From: Eurosta solidaginis
Taxonomy: Eukaryota > Arthropoda > Insecta > Diptera > Tephritidae
DNA: 64,000 nt
Reading direction: 5' to 3'
Assembly: GCF_040869045.1 (NCBI RefSeq)
Contig: NC_090320.1
Location: 147,520,941 to 147,584,940, forward strand
Shown here: positions 1 through 12,179 of the stretch, one piece after another
Layout: each line of letters starts with the position of its first letter
How positions within the stretch are numbered: position 1 is the first letter of the stretch
Translations under genes and position numbers: made by a program
Notes under the pieces: generated by a model
What the model was told of the DNA's origin: nothing
What the model saw: only the letters and a program-made list of their open reading frames with translations
The model's database searches: none

Positions 1-1320
1 ATTCAAATTTTTTCAAAAGTAAAATTTTTTTAAAAAATTTTGAAATCGAAAAAAATTTTTGTTTTGAGTAGCTTTTAAAAAGTTCTGGAGTTCCTGAAAA
101 GGAGAAAAAACGTTCTGCAAGTTTACGCGCAATATTCACTATTCACATTTTTCCAAAAGTCAAATTTTAAAAAAATGTTCAAAATTGGAAAAACAATTGG
201 TGTTCTGAGTAACGTTTAAAAAGTTCTGGAGTTCTTGAAAAGGAGAAAAAAATTCTGCAAATTTAGGCCCAATATTCACATTTTTTCGAAAGTCAAATTT
301 TTTAAAAAATGTTCAAATAAAAAAAAAAATATGTTCTGAGTAGCTTTTAAAAAGTTCTGGAGTTCCTGAAAAGGAGAAAAAAATTTTTTAAAAAATGTTC
401 AAAATCAAAAAAAAAATTGGTGTTCTGAGTAGCTTTTAAAAAGTTCTGGAGTTGCTGAAAAGGAAAAAAAAGTTCTGCAAATTTACGCACAATATTCACT
501 ATTCACATTTTTCTAAAAGTCAAATTTTTTAAAAAATGTTCAAAATTAAAAAAAAAAATTGGTGTTCTGAGCAGCTTCTAAAAATTTCTGGAGTTCCTGA
601 ATAGGAGAAAAAAAGTTCTGCAAATTTAGGCCGAATATTCAAATTTTTTCAAAAGTAAAATTTTTTAAAAAATGTTCGAAATTAAAAAAAACAATTGGTG
701 TTCTGAGTAACGTTTAAAAAGTTCTGGAGTTCCTGAAAAGGAGAAAAAAGTTCTTCAAATTTAGGCCCAATATTCAAATTTTTTCAAAAGTAAAATTTTT
801 TTAAAAAATTTTGAAATCGAAAAAAATTTTTGTTTTGAGTAGCTTTTAAAAAGTTCTGGAGTTCCTGAAAAGGAGAAAAAAAGTTCTGCAAGTTTACGCG
901 CAATATTCACTATTCACATTTTTCTAAAAGTCAAATTTTTTAAAAAATGTTCAAAATTAAAAAAAAAAAATTGGTGTTCTGAGCAGCTTCTAGAAATTTC
1001 TGGAGTTCCTGAATAGGAGAAAAAAAGTTCTGCAAATTTAGGCCGAATATTCAAATTTTTTCAAAAGTAAAATTTTTTTAAAAAATTTCGAAATCGAAAA
1101 AAATTTGTGTTTTGAGTAGCTTTTAAAAAGTTCTGGAGTTCCTGAAAAGGAGAAAAAAGATCTGCAAGTTTACGCGCAATATTCACTATTCACATTTTTC
1201 TAAAAGTCAAATTTTTTAAAAAATGTTCAAAATTAAAAAAAAAACCAATTGGTGTTCTGAGTAACGTTTAAAAAGTTCTGAAGTTCCTGAAAAGGAGAAA
1301 AAAAGTTCTGCAAATTTAGG
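1..1320. repeat. Duplicated satellite segment (partner 6779-8100)
   Basis: This stretch matches 6779 to about 8100 in the same order, including rare variants: GGAGAAAAAACGTTCTGC near 103/6880, TTTTTTCGAAAGTC near 283/7060, and a shortened monomer near 370/7150 in which GGAGAAAAAAA runs straight into TTTTT. Shared private variants indicate a direct duplication of more than 1.3 kb. The outer limits are approximate, and the left limit lies outside the window. Confidence 0.8.
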
Positions 1321-4300
1321 CCCAATATTCAAATTTTTCCAAAAGTAAAATTTTTTTAAAAAATTTCGAAATCGAAAAAAATTTGTATTTTGAGGAGCTT
1401 TTAAAAAGTTCTGGAGTTCCTGAAAAGGAGAAAAAAAGTTCTGCAAATTTACGCCCAATATTCACTATTCACATTTTTCCAAAAGTCAAATTTTTTAAAA
1501 AATGTTCAAAATTAAAAAAAACAATTGGTGTTCTGAGTAACGTTTAAAAATTCTGGAGTTCATGAAAAGGAGAAAAAAAGTTCTACAAATTTAGGCCCAA
1601 TATTCACATTTTTTTAAAAGTCAAATTTTTTAAAAAATGTTCAAAATTAAAAAAAATTGGTGTTCTGAGTAGCTTTTAAAAAGTTCTGGAGTTCCTTAAA
1701 AGGAGAAAAAAAGTTCTGCAAATTTACGCCCAATATTCACTATTCACATTTTTCCAAAAGTCAAATTTTTTAAAAAATGTTCAAAATTAGAAAATAAATT
1801 GGTGTCCTGAGTAACGTATAAAAAGTTCTGGAGTTCCTGAAGAGGAGAAAAAAAGTTCTGCAAATTAAGCCAGATATTCAAATTTTTTCAAAAGTCAAAT
1901 TTTTTATAAAATGCCCAAAATCGAAAAAAATTGGTGTTCTGAGTAGCTTTTAAAAAGTTCGGGATTTCCTGAAAAGGAGAAAAAAAGTTCTGCAAATTTA
2001 GGCCCAATGTTCACATTTTTTCAAAAGTCAAATTTTTTATAAAATGCCCAAAATCGAAAAAAATTGGTGTTCTGAGTAGCTTTTAAAAAGTTCGGGATTT
2101 CCTGAAAAGGAGAAAAAAATTCTGCAAATTAAGCCAGATATTCAAATTTTTTTAAAAGCAAAATTTTTTAAAAAATGTTCAAAATCAAAAAAAAAAATTG
2201 GTGTTCTGAGTAACGTTTAAAAAGTTCTGGAGTTGCTGAAAAGGAAAAAAAAAGTTCTGAAAATTTACGCACAATATTCACTATTCACATTTTTCCAAAA
2301 GTCAAATTTTTTAAAAAATGTTCAAAATTAAAAAAAAAACAATTGGTGTTCTGAGTAACGTTTAAAAAGTTCTGGAGTTCCTGAAAAGGAGAAAAAAAGT
2401 TCTGCAAATTTAGGCCTAAAATTCAAATTTTTCAAAAGTAAATTTTTTTTAAAAAATTTCGAAATCGAAAAAAATTTGTGTTTTGAGTAGCTTTTAAAAA
2501 GTTCTGGAGTTCCTGAAGAGGAGAAAAAAAGTTCTGCAAGTTTAAGTGCAATATTCACTATTCACATTTTTCTAAAAGTCAAATTTTTTAAAAAATGTTC
2601 AAAATTAAAAAAAAATTTGTGTTCTGAGTAGCTTCTAAAAATTTCTGGAGTTCCTGAATAGGAGAAAAAAAGTTCTGCAAATTTAAGCCGAATATTCAAA
2701 TTTTTTCAAAAGTAAAATTTTTTTAAAAAATTTCGAAATCGAAAAAAATTTGTGTTTTGAGTAGCTTTTAAAAAGTTCTGGAGTTCCTGAAAAAGAGAAA
2801 AAAGTTCTGCAAATTTAGGCCCAATATTCAATTTTTTCAAAAGTCAAATTTTTTAAAAAATGTTCAAAATTAAAAAAAGATTGGTGTTCTGAGTAGCTTT
2901 TAAACAGTTTTGGAGTTCCTGAAAAGGAGAAAAAAAGTTCTGCAAATTTACGCCCAATATTCAAATTTTTTCAAAAGTAAAATTTGTTTTAAAAAATTTC
3001 GAAATCGAAAAAAATTTGTGTTTTGAGTAGCTTTTAAAAAGTTCTGGAGTTCCTGAAAAGGAGAAAAAAAGTTCTGCAAGTTTACGCGCAATATTCACTA
3101 TTCACATTTTTCTAAAAGTCAAATTTTTTAAAAAATGTTCAAAATTAAAAAAAAATTGGTGTTCCGAGTAGCTTCTAAAAATTTCTGGAGTTCCTGAATA
3201 GGAGAAAAAAAGTTCTGCAAATTTAGGCCGAATATTCAAATTTTTTCAAAAGTAAAATTTTTTTAAAAAATTTCGAAATCGAAAAAAATGTGCGTTTTGA
3301 ATAGCTTTTAAAAAGTTCTGGAGTTCCTGAAAAGGAGAAAAAAAGTTCTGCAAATTTAGGCCCAATATTCAATTTTTTCAAAAGTCAAATTTTTTAAAAA
3401 ATGTTCAAAATTAAAAAAAATTGGTGTTATGAGTAGCTTTTAAAAAGTTCTGGAGTTCCTGAAAAGGAGAAAAAAAGTTCTGCAAATTTACGCCCAATAT
3501 TCACTATTCACATTTTTCCAAAAGTCAAATTTTTTAAAAAATGTTCAAAATTAGAAAAACAATTGGTGTTCTGAGTAACGTTTAAAAAGTTCTGGAGTCC
3601 TGAAAAGGAGAAAAAAGTTCTGCAAATTTAGGCCCAATATTCACATTTTTTCAAAAGTCAAATTTTTAAAAAAATGTTCAAAATTAAAAAAAAAATTGGT
3701 TTCCTGAGTAGCTTTTAAAAATTTCGGGAGTTCCTGAAAAGGAGAAAAAAAGTTCTGCAAATTTAGGCCAGATATTCAAATTTTTTTAAAAGTAAAATTT
3801 TTTTAAAAATGTTCAAACCAAAAAAAAAATTGTGTTCTGAGTAGCTTTTAAAAAGTTCTGGAGTTCCTGAAAAGGAGAAAAAAGTTCTGCAAACTTACGC
3901 CCAATATTCACTATTCACATATTTCCAAAAGTCAAATTTTTAACAAGATGTTCAAAACTAAAAAAACAATTGGTGTTCTGATTAACGTTTAAAAAGTTCT
4001 GGAGTTCCTGAAAAGGAGAAAAAAGTTCTGCAAATTTAGGCCCAATATTCACATTTTTTAAAAGTAAAATTTTTTAAAAATGTTCAAAACCAAAAAAAAA
4101 AAAATTGGTGTTCTCAGTTGCTTTTAAAAAGTTCTGGAGTTCCTGAAAAGGAGAAAAAAAGTTCTGCAAATTTACGCCCAATATTCACTATTCTCATTTT
4201 TCAAAAAGGCAAATTTTTTAAAAAAAGGTTCAAAATTAAAAAAAAAAATTGGTGTTCTGAGTAACGTTTAAAAAGTTCTGAAGTTCCTGAAAAGGATAAA

Positions 4301-7300
4301 AAAAAATTCTGTAAATTTAGGCCCAATATTCACATTTTTTCAAAAGTAAAATTTTTTAAAAAATGTTCAAAATCGAAAAAAAAAATTGGTGTTCTGAGTA
4401 GCTCTTAAAAACTTCTGGAGTTCCTGAAAAGGAGAAAAAAGTTTTGCAAGTTTACGCGCAATATTCACTATTCACATTTTTCTAAAAGTCAAATTTTTTA
4501 AAAAATGTTCATAATTAAAAAAAAATTGGTGTTCTGAGTAGCTTCTGAAAATATCTGCAGTTCCTGAATAGGAGAAAAAAGTTCTGCAAATTTAGGCCCA
4601 ATATTCAAATTTTTTCAAAAATAAAATTTTTTTTAAAAATTTCGAAATCGAAAAAAATTTGTGTTTTGAGTAACTTTTAAAAAGTTCTGGAGTTCCTGAA
4701 AAGGAGAAAAAAAGTTCTGCAAATTTATGCCCAATATTCACTATTCACATTTTTCCAAAAGTCAAATTTTTTAAAAAATGTGCAAAATTAAAAAAAATTG
4801 GTCTTCTGAGTAGCTTCTATAAATCTATGGAGTTCCTGAATAGGAGAAAAAAAGTTCTGTAAATTTAGGCCCAATATTCAAATTTTTTCAAAAGTAAAAT
4901 TTTTTTTAAAAATTTCGAAATCGAAAAAAATTTGTGTTTTGAGTAGCTTTTAAAAATTTCTGGAGTTCCTGAAAAGGAGAAAAAAGTTCTGCAAATTTAC
5001 GGCCAATATTCACTATTCACATTATTCCAAAAGTCAAATTTTTTAAAAAATGTTCAAAATTAAAAAAAACAATTGGTGTTCTGAGTAACGTTTAAAAAGT
5101 TCTGGAGTTCCTGAAAAGGAGAAAAAAAGTTCTGAAAATTTACGCCCAATATTCACTATTCACAGTTTTCAAAAAAGCAAATTTTTTAAAAAATTTTCAA
5201 AATTAAAAAAAAAAATTGGTGTTCTTAGTAGCTTTTAAAAAGTTCTGGAGTTCCTGAAAAGGAGAAAAAAGTTCTGCAAATTTACGCCCAATATTCACTA
5301 TTCACAGTTTTCAAAAAAGCAAATTTTTAAAAAAATTTTCAAAATTAAAAAAAAAATTGGTGTTCTTAGTAACGTTTAAAAAGTTCTGAAGCTCCTGAAA
5401 AGGAGAAAAAAATTCTGCAAATTTAGGCCAAAATTCACATTTTTTAAAAAATGTTCAAAATCAAAAAAAATTGGGGTTCTGAGTAGCTTTTAAAAAGTTC
5501 TGGAGTTCCTGAAAAGGAGAAAAAAAGTTCTGCAAATTTACGCCCAATATTCACTATTCACATTTTTCAAAAAGGAAAATTTTTTAAAAAATGTTCAAAA
5601 TTAAAAAAAATAATTGGTGTTCTGAGTAACGTTTGGAAAGTTCTGGAGTTCCTGAAAAGGAGAAAAAAGTTCTGCAAATTTAGGCCCAATATTCACATTT
5701 TTTCAAAAGTCAAATTTTTTAAAAAATGTTCAAAATTAAAAAAAAATTGGTGTTCTGAGTAGCTTTTAAAAAGTTCTGGAGTTCCTGAAAAGGAGAAAAA
5801 AATTCTGCAAATTAAGCCAGATATTCACATTTTTTTAAAAGTAAAATTTTTTAAAAAATGTTCAAAATCAAAAAAAAATTGGTGTTCTGAGTAGCTTTTA
5901 AAAAGTTCTGGAGTTCCTGAAAAGGAGAAAAAATTCTGCAAATTAAGCCAGATATTCACATTTTTTTAAAAGTGAAATTTTTTAAAAAATGTTCAAAATC
6001 AAAAAAAAAATTTGTGTTCTGAGTAGCTTTTAAAAGGTTCTGGAGTTCCTGAAAAGGAGAAAAAATGTCTGCAAATTTACGCCCAATATTCACTATTCAC
6101 ATTTTCCAAAAGTCAAATTTTTTAAAAAATGTTCAAAATTAAAAAAAACAATTAGTGTTCTCAGTAACGTTTGGAAAGTTCTGGAGTTCCTGAAAAGGAG
6201 AAAAAAAGTTCTGCAAATTTAGGCCCAATATTCACATTTTTTCAAAAGTCAAATTTTTTAAAAAATGTTCAGAATTAAAAAAAAATTGGTGTTCTGAGTA
6301 GCTTCTAAAAATTTCTGGAGTTCCTGAATAGGAGAAAAAAAGTTCTGCAAATTTAGGCCCAATATTCAAATTTTTTCAAAAGTAAATTTTTTTAAAAAAT
6401 GTTCAAAATCAAAAAAAAATTGGGGTTCTGAGTAGCTTTTAAAAAGTTCTGGAGTTCCTGAAAAGGAGAAAAAAAGTTCTGCAAATTTACACCCAATATT
6501 CACTATTCACATTTTTCTAAAAGTCAAATTTTTTAAAAAATGTTCAAAATTAAAAAAAAAAAATTGGTGTTCTGAGCAGCTTCTAAAAATTTCTGGAGTT
6601 CCTGAATAGGAGAAAAAAAGTTCTGCAAATTTAGGCCGAATATTCAAATTTTTTCAAAAGTAAATTTTTTTAAAAAATGTTCGAAATTAAAAAAAACAAT
6701 TGGTGTTCTGAGTAACGTTTAAAAAGTTCTGGAGTTCCTGAAAAGGAGAAAAAAAGTTCTTCAAATTTAGGCCCAATATTCAAATTTTTTCAAAAGTAAA
6801 ATTTTTTTAAAAAATTTTGAAATCGAAAAAAATTTTTGTTTTGAGTAGCTTTTAAAAAGTTCTGGAGTTCCTGAAAAGGAGAAAAAACGTTCTGCAAGTT
6901 TACGCGCAATATTCACTATTCACATTTTTCCAAAAGTCAAATTTTAAAAAAATGTTCAAAATTGGAAAAACAATTGGTGTTCTGAGTAACGTTTAAAAAG
7001 TTCTGGAGTTCTTGAAAAGGAGAAAAAAATTCTGCAAATTTAGGCCCAATATTCACATTTTTTCGAAAGTCAAATTTTTTAAAAAATGTTCAAATAAAAA
7101 AAAAATATGTTCTGAGTAGCTTTTAAAAAGTTCTGGAGTTCCTGAAAAGGAGAAAAAAATTTTTTGAAAAATGTTCAAAATCAAAAAAAAAATTGGTGTT
7201 CTGAGTAGCTTTTAAAAAGTTCTGGAGTTGCTGAAAAGGAAAAAAAAGTTCTGCAAATTTACGCACAATATTCACTATTCACATTTTTCTAAAAGTCAAA

Positions 7301-7828
7301 TTTTTTAAAAAATGTTCCAAATTAAAAAAAAAAAATTGGTGTTCTGAGCAGCTTCTAAAAATTTCTGGAGTTCCTGAATAGGAGAAAAAAAGTTCTGCAA
7401 ATTTAGGCCGAATATTCAAATTTTTTCAAAAGTAAAATTTTTTAAAAAATGTTCGAAATTAAAAAAAACAATTGGTGTTCTGAGTAACGTTTAAAAAGTT
7501 CTGGAGTTCCTGAAAAGGAGAAAAAAGTTCTTCAAATTTAGGCCCAATATTCAAATTTTTTCAAAAGTAAAATTTTTTTAAAAAATTTTGAAATCGAAAA
7601 AAATTTTTGTTTTGAGTAGCTTTTAAAAAGTTCTGGAGTTCCTGAAAAGGAGAAAAAAAGTTCTGCAAGTTTACGCGCAATATTCACTATTCACATTTTT
7701 CTAAAAGTCAAATTTTTTAAAAAATGTTCAAAATTAAAAAAAAAAAATTGGTGTTCTGAGCAGCTTCTAAAAATTTCTGGAGTTCCTGAATAGGAGAAAA
7801 AAAGTTCTGCAAATTTAGGCCGAATATT

Positions 7829-8928
7829 CAAATTTTTTCAAAAGTAAAATTTTTTTAAAAAATTTCGAAATCGAAAAAAATTTGTGTTTTGAGTAGCTTT
7901 TAAAAAGTTCTGGAGTTCCTGAAAAGGAGAAAAAAGATCTGCAAGTTTACGCGCAATATTCACTATTCACATTTTTCTAAAAGTCAAATTTTTTAAAAAA
8001 TGTTCAAAATTAAAAAAAAAACCAATTGGTGTTCTGAGTAACGTTTAAAAAGTTCTGAAGTTCCTGAAAAGGAGAAAAAAAGTTCTGCAAATTTAGGCCT
8101 AATATTCAAATTTTTCAAAAGTAAAATTTTTTTAAAAAATTTCGAAATCGAAAAAAATTTGTGTTTTGAGTAGCTCTTAAAAAGTTCTGGAGTTCCTGAA
8201 AAGGAGAAAAAAAGTTCTGCAAGTTTACGCGCAATATTCACTATTCACATTTTTCTAAAAGTCAAATTTTTTAAAAAATGTTCAAAATTAAAAAAAATTG
8301 GTGTTCTGAGTAGCTTCTAAAAATTTCTGGAGTTCCTGAATAGGAGAAAAAAAGTTCTGCAAATTTAAGCAGAATATTCAAATTTTTTCAAAAGTAAAAT
8401 TTTTTTAAAAAATTTCGAAATCGAAAAAAATTTGTGTTTTGAGTAGCTTTTAAAAAGTTCTGGAGTTCCTGAAAAGGAGAAAAAAGATCTGCAAGTTTAC
8501 GCGCAATATTCACTATTCACATTTTTCTAAAAGTCAAATTTTTTAAAAAATGTTCAAAATTAAAAAAAAAACCAATTGGTGTTCTGAGTAACGTTTAAAA
8601 AGTTCTGAAGTTCCTGAAAAGGAGAAAAAAAGTTCTGCAAATTTAGGCCTAATATTCAAATTTTTCAAAAGTAAAATTTTTTTAAAAAATTTCGAAATCG
8701 AAAAAAATTTGTGTTTTGAGTAGCTCTTAAAAAGTTCTGGAGTTCCTGAAAAGGAGAAAAAAAGTTCTGCAAGTTTACGCGCAATATTCACTATTCACAT
8801 TTTTCTAAAAGTCAAATTTTTTAAAAAATGTTCAAAATTAAAAAAAATTGGTGTTCTGAGTAGCTTCTAAAAATTTCTGGAGTTCCTGAATAGGAGAAAA
8901 AAAGTTCTGCAAATTTAAGCAGAATATT
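7829..8928. repeat. 550-bp tandem duplication in the satellite
   Basis: Two direct copies of about 550 bp (four monomers each), 7829-8378 and 8379-8928. They share variants such as AAAAAAGATCTGCAAG and AAAAAACCAATTGG at an exact 550-bp offset. Near-identity of the copies indicates a recent event. Confidence 0.8.
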
Positions 8929-9938
8929 CAAATTTTTTCAAAAGTAAAATTTTTTTAAAAAATTTCGAAATCGAAAAAAATTTGTGTTTTGAGTAGCTTT
9001 TAAAAAGTTCTGGAGTTCCTGAAAAGGAGAAAAAAGTTCTGCAAATTTAGGCCGAATATTCAAATTTTTTCAAAAGTAAAATTTTTTTAAAAAATTTCGA
9101 AATAGAAAAAAATGTGTGTTTTGAGTAGCTTTTAAAAAGCTCTGGAGTTCCTGAAAAGGAGAAAAGAGTTCTGCAAATTTAGGCCGAATATTCAAATTTT
9201 TTCAAAAGTAAAATTTTTTTAAAAAATTTCGAAATCGAAAAAAATGTGTGTTTTGAGTAGCTTTTAAAAAGTTCTGGAGTTCCTGAAAAGGAGAAAAAAA
9301 GTTCTGCAAATTTAGGCCCAATATTCAATTTTTTCAAAAGTCAAATTTTTTAAAACATGTTCAAAATTAAAAAAAAGTTGCTGTTCTGAGTAGCTTCTAA
9401 AAATTTCTGGAGTTCCTGAATAGGAGAAAAAAAGTTCTGCAAATTTAAGCAGAATATTCAAATTTTTTCAAAAGTAAAATTTTTTTAAAAAATTTCGAAA
9501 TCGAAAAAAATTTGTGTTTTGAGTAGCTTTTAAAAAGTTCTGGAGTTCCTGAAAAGGAGAAAAAAGTTCTGCAAATTTAGGCCGAATATTCAAATTTTTT
9601 CAAAAGTAAAATTTTTTTAAAAAATTTCGAAATAGAAAAAAATGTGTGTTTTGAGTAGCTTTTAAAAAGCTCTGGAGTTCCTGAAAAGGAGAAAAGAGTT
9701 CTGCAAATTTAGGCCGAATATTCAAATTTTTTCAAAAGTAAAATTTTTTTAAAAAATTTCGAAATAGAAAAAAATGTGTGTTTTGAATAGCTTTTAAAAA
9801 GTTCTGGAGTTCCTGAAAAGGAGAAAAAAAGTTCTGCAAATTTAGGCCCAATATTCAATTTTTTCAAAAGTCAATTTTTTTAAAAAATGTTCAAAATTAA
9901 AAAAAAATTGGTGTTCTGAGTAGCTCTTAAAAAGTTCT
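8879..9938. repeat. 530-bp tandem duplication in the satellite
   Basis: Two direct copies at a 530-bp offset, about 8879-9408 and 9409-9938. Both carry TTTAAGCAGAATATTC, GAAATAGAAAAAAATGTG and the unusual AAAAAGCTCTGGAG followed by GGAGAAAAGAG. It overlaps the end of the 550-bp duplication, so the two events are layered. Confidence 0.75.
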
Positions 9939-12179
9939 GGAGTTCCTGAAAAGGAGAAAAAAAGTTCTGCAAATTTACGCCTAATATTCACTATTTACAT
10001 TTTTCCAAAAGTCAAATTTTTTAAAAAATGTTCAAAATTAGAAAAAGAATTGGTGTTCTGAGTAACGTTTAAAAAGTTCTGGAGTTCCTGAAAAGGAGAA
10101 AAAAAGTTCTGCAAATTTAGGCCCAATATTCACATTTTTTCAAAAGTCAAATTTTTAAAAAAATGTTCAAAATTAAAAAAAAAATTGGTTTCCTGAGTAG
10201 CTTTTAAAAATTTCGGGAGTTCCTGAAAAGGAGAAAAAAAGTTCTGCAAATTTAGGCCAGATATTCAAATTTTTTTAAAAGTAAAATTTTTTTAAAAATG
10301 TTCAAACCAAAGAAAAAATTGTGTTCTGAGTAGCTTTTAAAAAGTTCTGGAGTTCCTGAAAAGGAGAAAAAAGTTCTGCAAATTTACGCCCAATATTCAC
10401 TATTCACATATTTCCAAAAGTCAAATTTTTAACAAGATGTTCAAAACTAAAAAAACAATTGGTGTTCTGATTAACGTTTAAAAAGTTCTGGAGTTCCTGA
10501 AAAGGAGAAAAAAGTTCTGCAAATTTAGGCCCAATATTCACATTTTTTAAAAGTAAAATTTTTTAAAAATGTTCAAAATCAAAAAAAAAAAAAAATTGGT
10601 GTTCTCAGTTGCTTTTAAAAAGTTCTGGAGTTCCTGAAAAGGAGAAAAAAGTTCTGCAAATTTACGCCCAATATTCACTATTCTCATTTTTCAAAAATGC
10701 AAATTTTTTAAAAAATGTTCAAAATTAAAAAAAAAAATTGGTGTTCGAGTAACCTTTAAAAAGTTCTGAAGTTCCTGAAAAGGAGAAAAAATTCTGTAAA
10801 TTTAGGCCCAATATTCACATTTTTTCAAAAGTAAAATTTTTTAAAAAATGTTCAAAATCGAAAAGAAAAATTGGTGCTCTGAGTAGCTCTTAAAAACTTC
10901 TGGAGTTCCTGAAAAGGAGAAAAAAGTTCTGCAAATTTATGCCCAATATTCACTATTCACAATTTTCTAAAAGTCAAATTTTTTAAAAAATGTTCAAAAT
11001 TAAAAAAAAAATTGGTGTTCTGAGTAGCTTCTGAAAATTTCTGGAGTTCCTGAATAGGAGAAAAAAGTTCTGCAAATTTAGACCCAATATTCAAATTTTT
11101 TCAAAAGTAAATTTTTTTTTAAAATTTCGAAATCGAAAAAAATTTGTGTTTTGAGTAGCTTTTAAAAAGTTCTGGAGTTCCTGAAAAGGAGAAAAAAGTT
11201 CAGCAAATTTACGGCCGATATTCACTATTCACATTATTCCAAAAGTCAAATTTTTTAAAAAATGTTCAAAATTAAAAAAAACAATTGGTGTTCTGAGTAA
11301 CGTTTAAAAAGTTCTGGAGTTCCTGAAAAGGAGAAAAAAAGTTCTGCAAATTTAGGCCCAATATTCACATTTTTTCAAAACTCAAATTTTTTAAAAAATG
11401 TTCAAAATTAAAAAAAATTGGTGTTCTGAGTAGCTTTTAAAAAGTTCTGGAGTTCCTGAAAAGGAGAAAAAAGTTCTGCAAATTTACGCCCAATATTCAC
11501 TATTCACATTTTTCAAAAAGGCAAATTTTTTAAAAAATGTTCAAAATTAAAAAAAAAATTGGTGTTCTGTGTAACGTTTAAAAAGTTTTGAAGCTCCTGA
11601 AAAGGAGAAACAAATTCTGCAAATTTAGGCCCAAATTCACATTTTTTAAAAAATGTTCAAAATCAAAAAAAAATGGGGGTTCTGAGTAGCTTTTAAAAAG
11701 TTCTGGAGTTCCTGAAAAGGAGAAAAAAAGTTCTGCAAATTTACGCCCAATATTCACTATTCACATTTTTCCAAAAGTCAAATTTTTTAAAAAATGTTCA
11801 AAATTAAAAAAAAACAATTAGTGTTCTGAGTAACGTTTGGAAAGTTCTGGAGTTCCTGAAAAGGAGAAAAAAATTCTGCAAATTTAGGCCCAATATTCAC
11901 ATTTTTTTAAAAGTAAAATTTTTTAAAAAATGTTCAAAATCAAAAAAAAATTGGTGTTCTGAGTAACGTTTAAATAGTTCTGAAGCTCCTGAAAAGGAGA
12001 AAAAAAATTCTGCAAATTTAGGCCCAAATTCACATTTTTTAAAAAATGTTCAAAATCAAAAAAAATTGTGGTTCTGAGTAGCTTTTAAAAAGTTCTGGAG
12101 TTCCTGAAAAGGAGAAAAAAAGTTCTGCAAATTTACGCCCAATATTCACTATTCACATTTTTCAAAAAGGCAAATTTTT

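Noticed and set aside
61..110. Hammerhead core in the satellite (CTGAAAAGGAGAAAA)
   Set aside because: CTGAAAA does not fit CUGANGA and no stem II plus GAAA follows in the right order, unlike the Penelope motifs.
7993..8791. Minus-strand open frames of 60-82 codons in the satellite with a repeating FAELFFSFSG pattern
   Set aside because: They are the satellite read in one frame. The monomer length is not a stable multiple of three, starts and stops follow A/T-run lengths, and no domain is recognisable.
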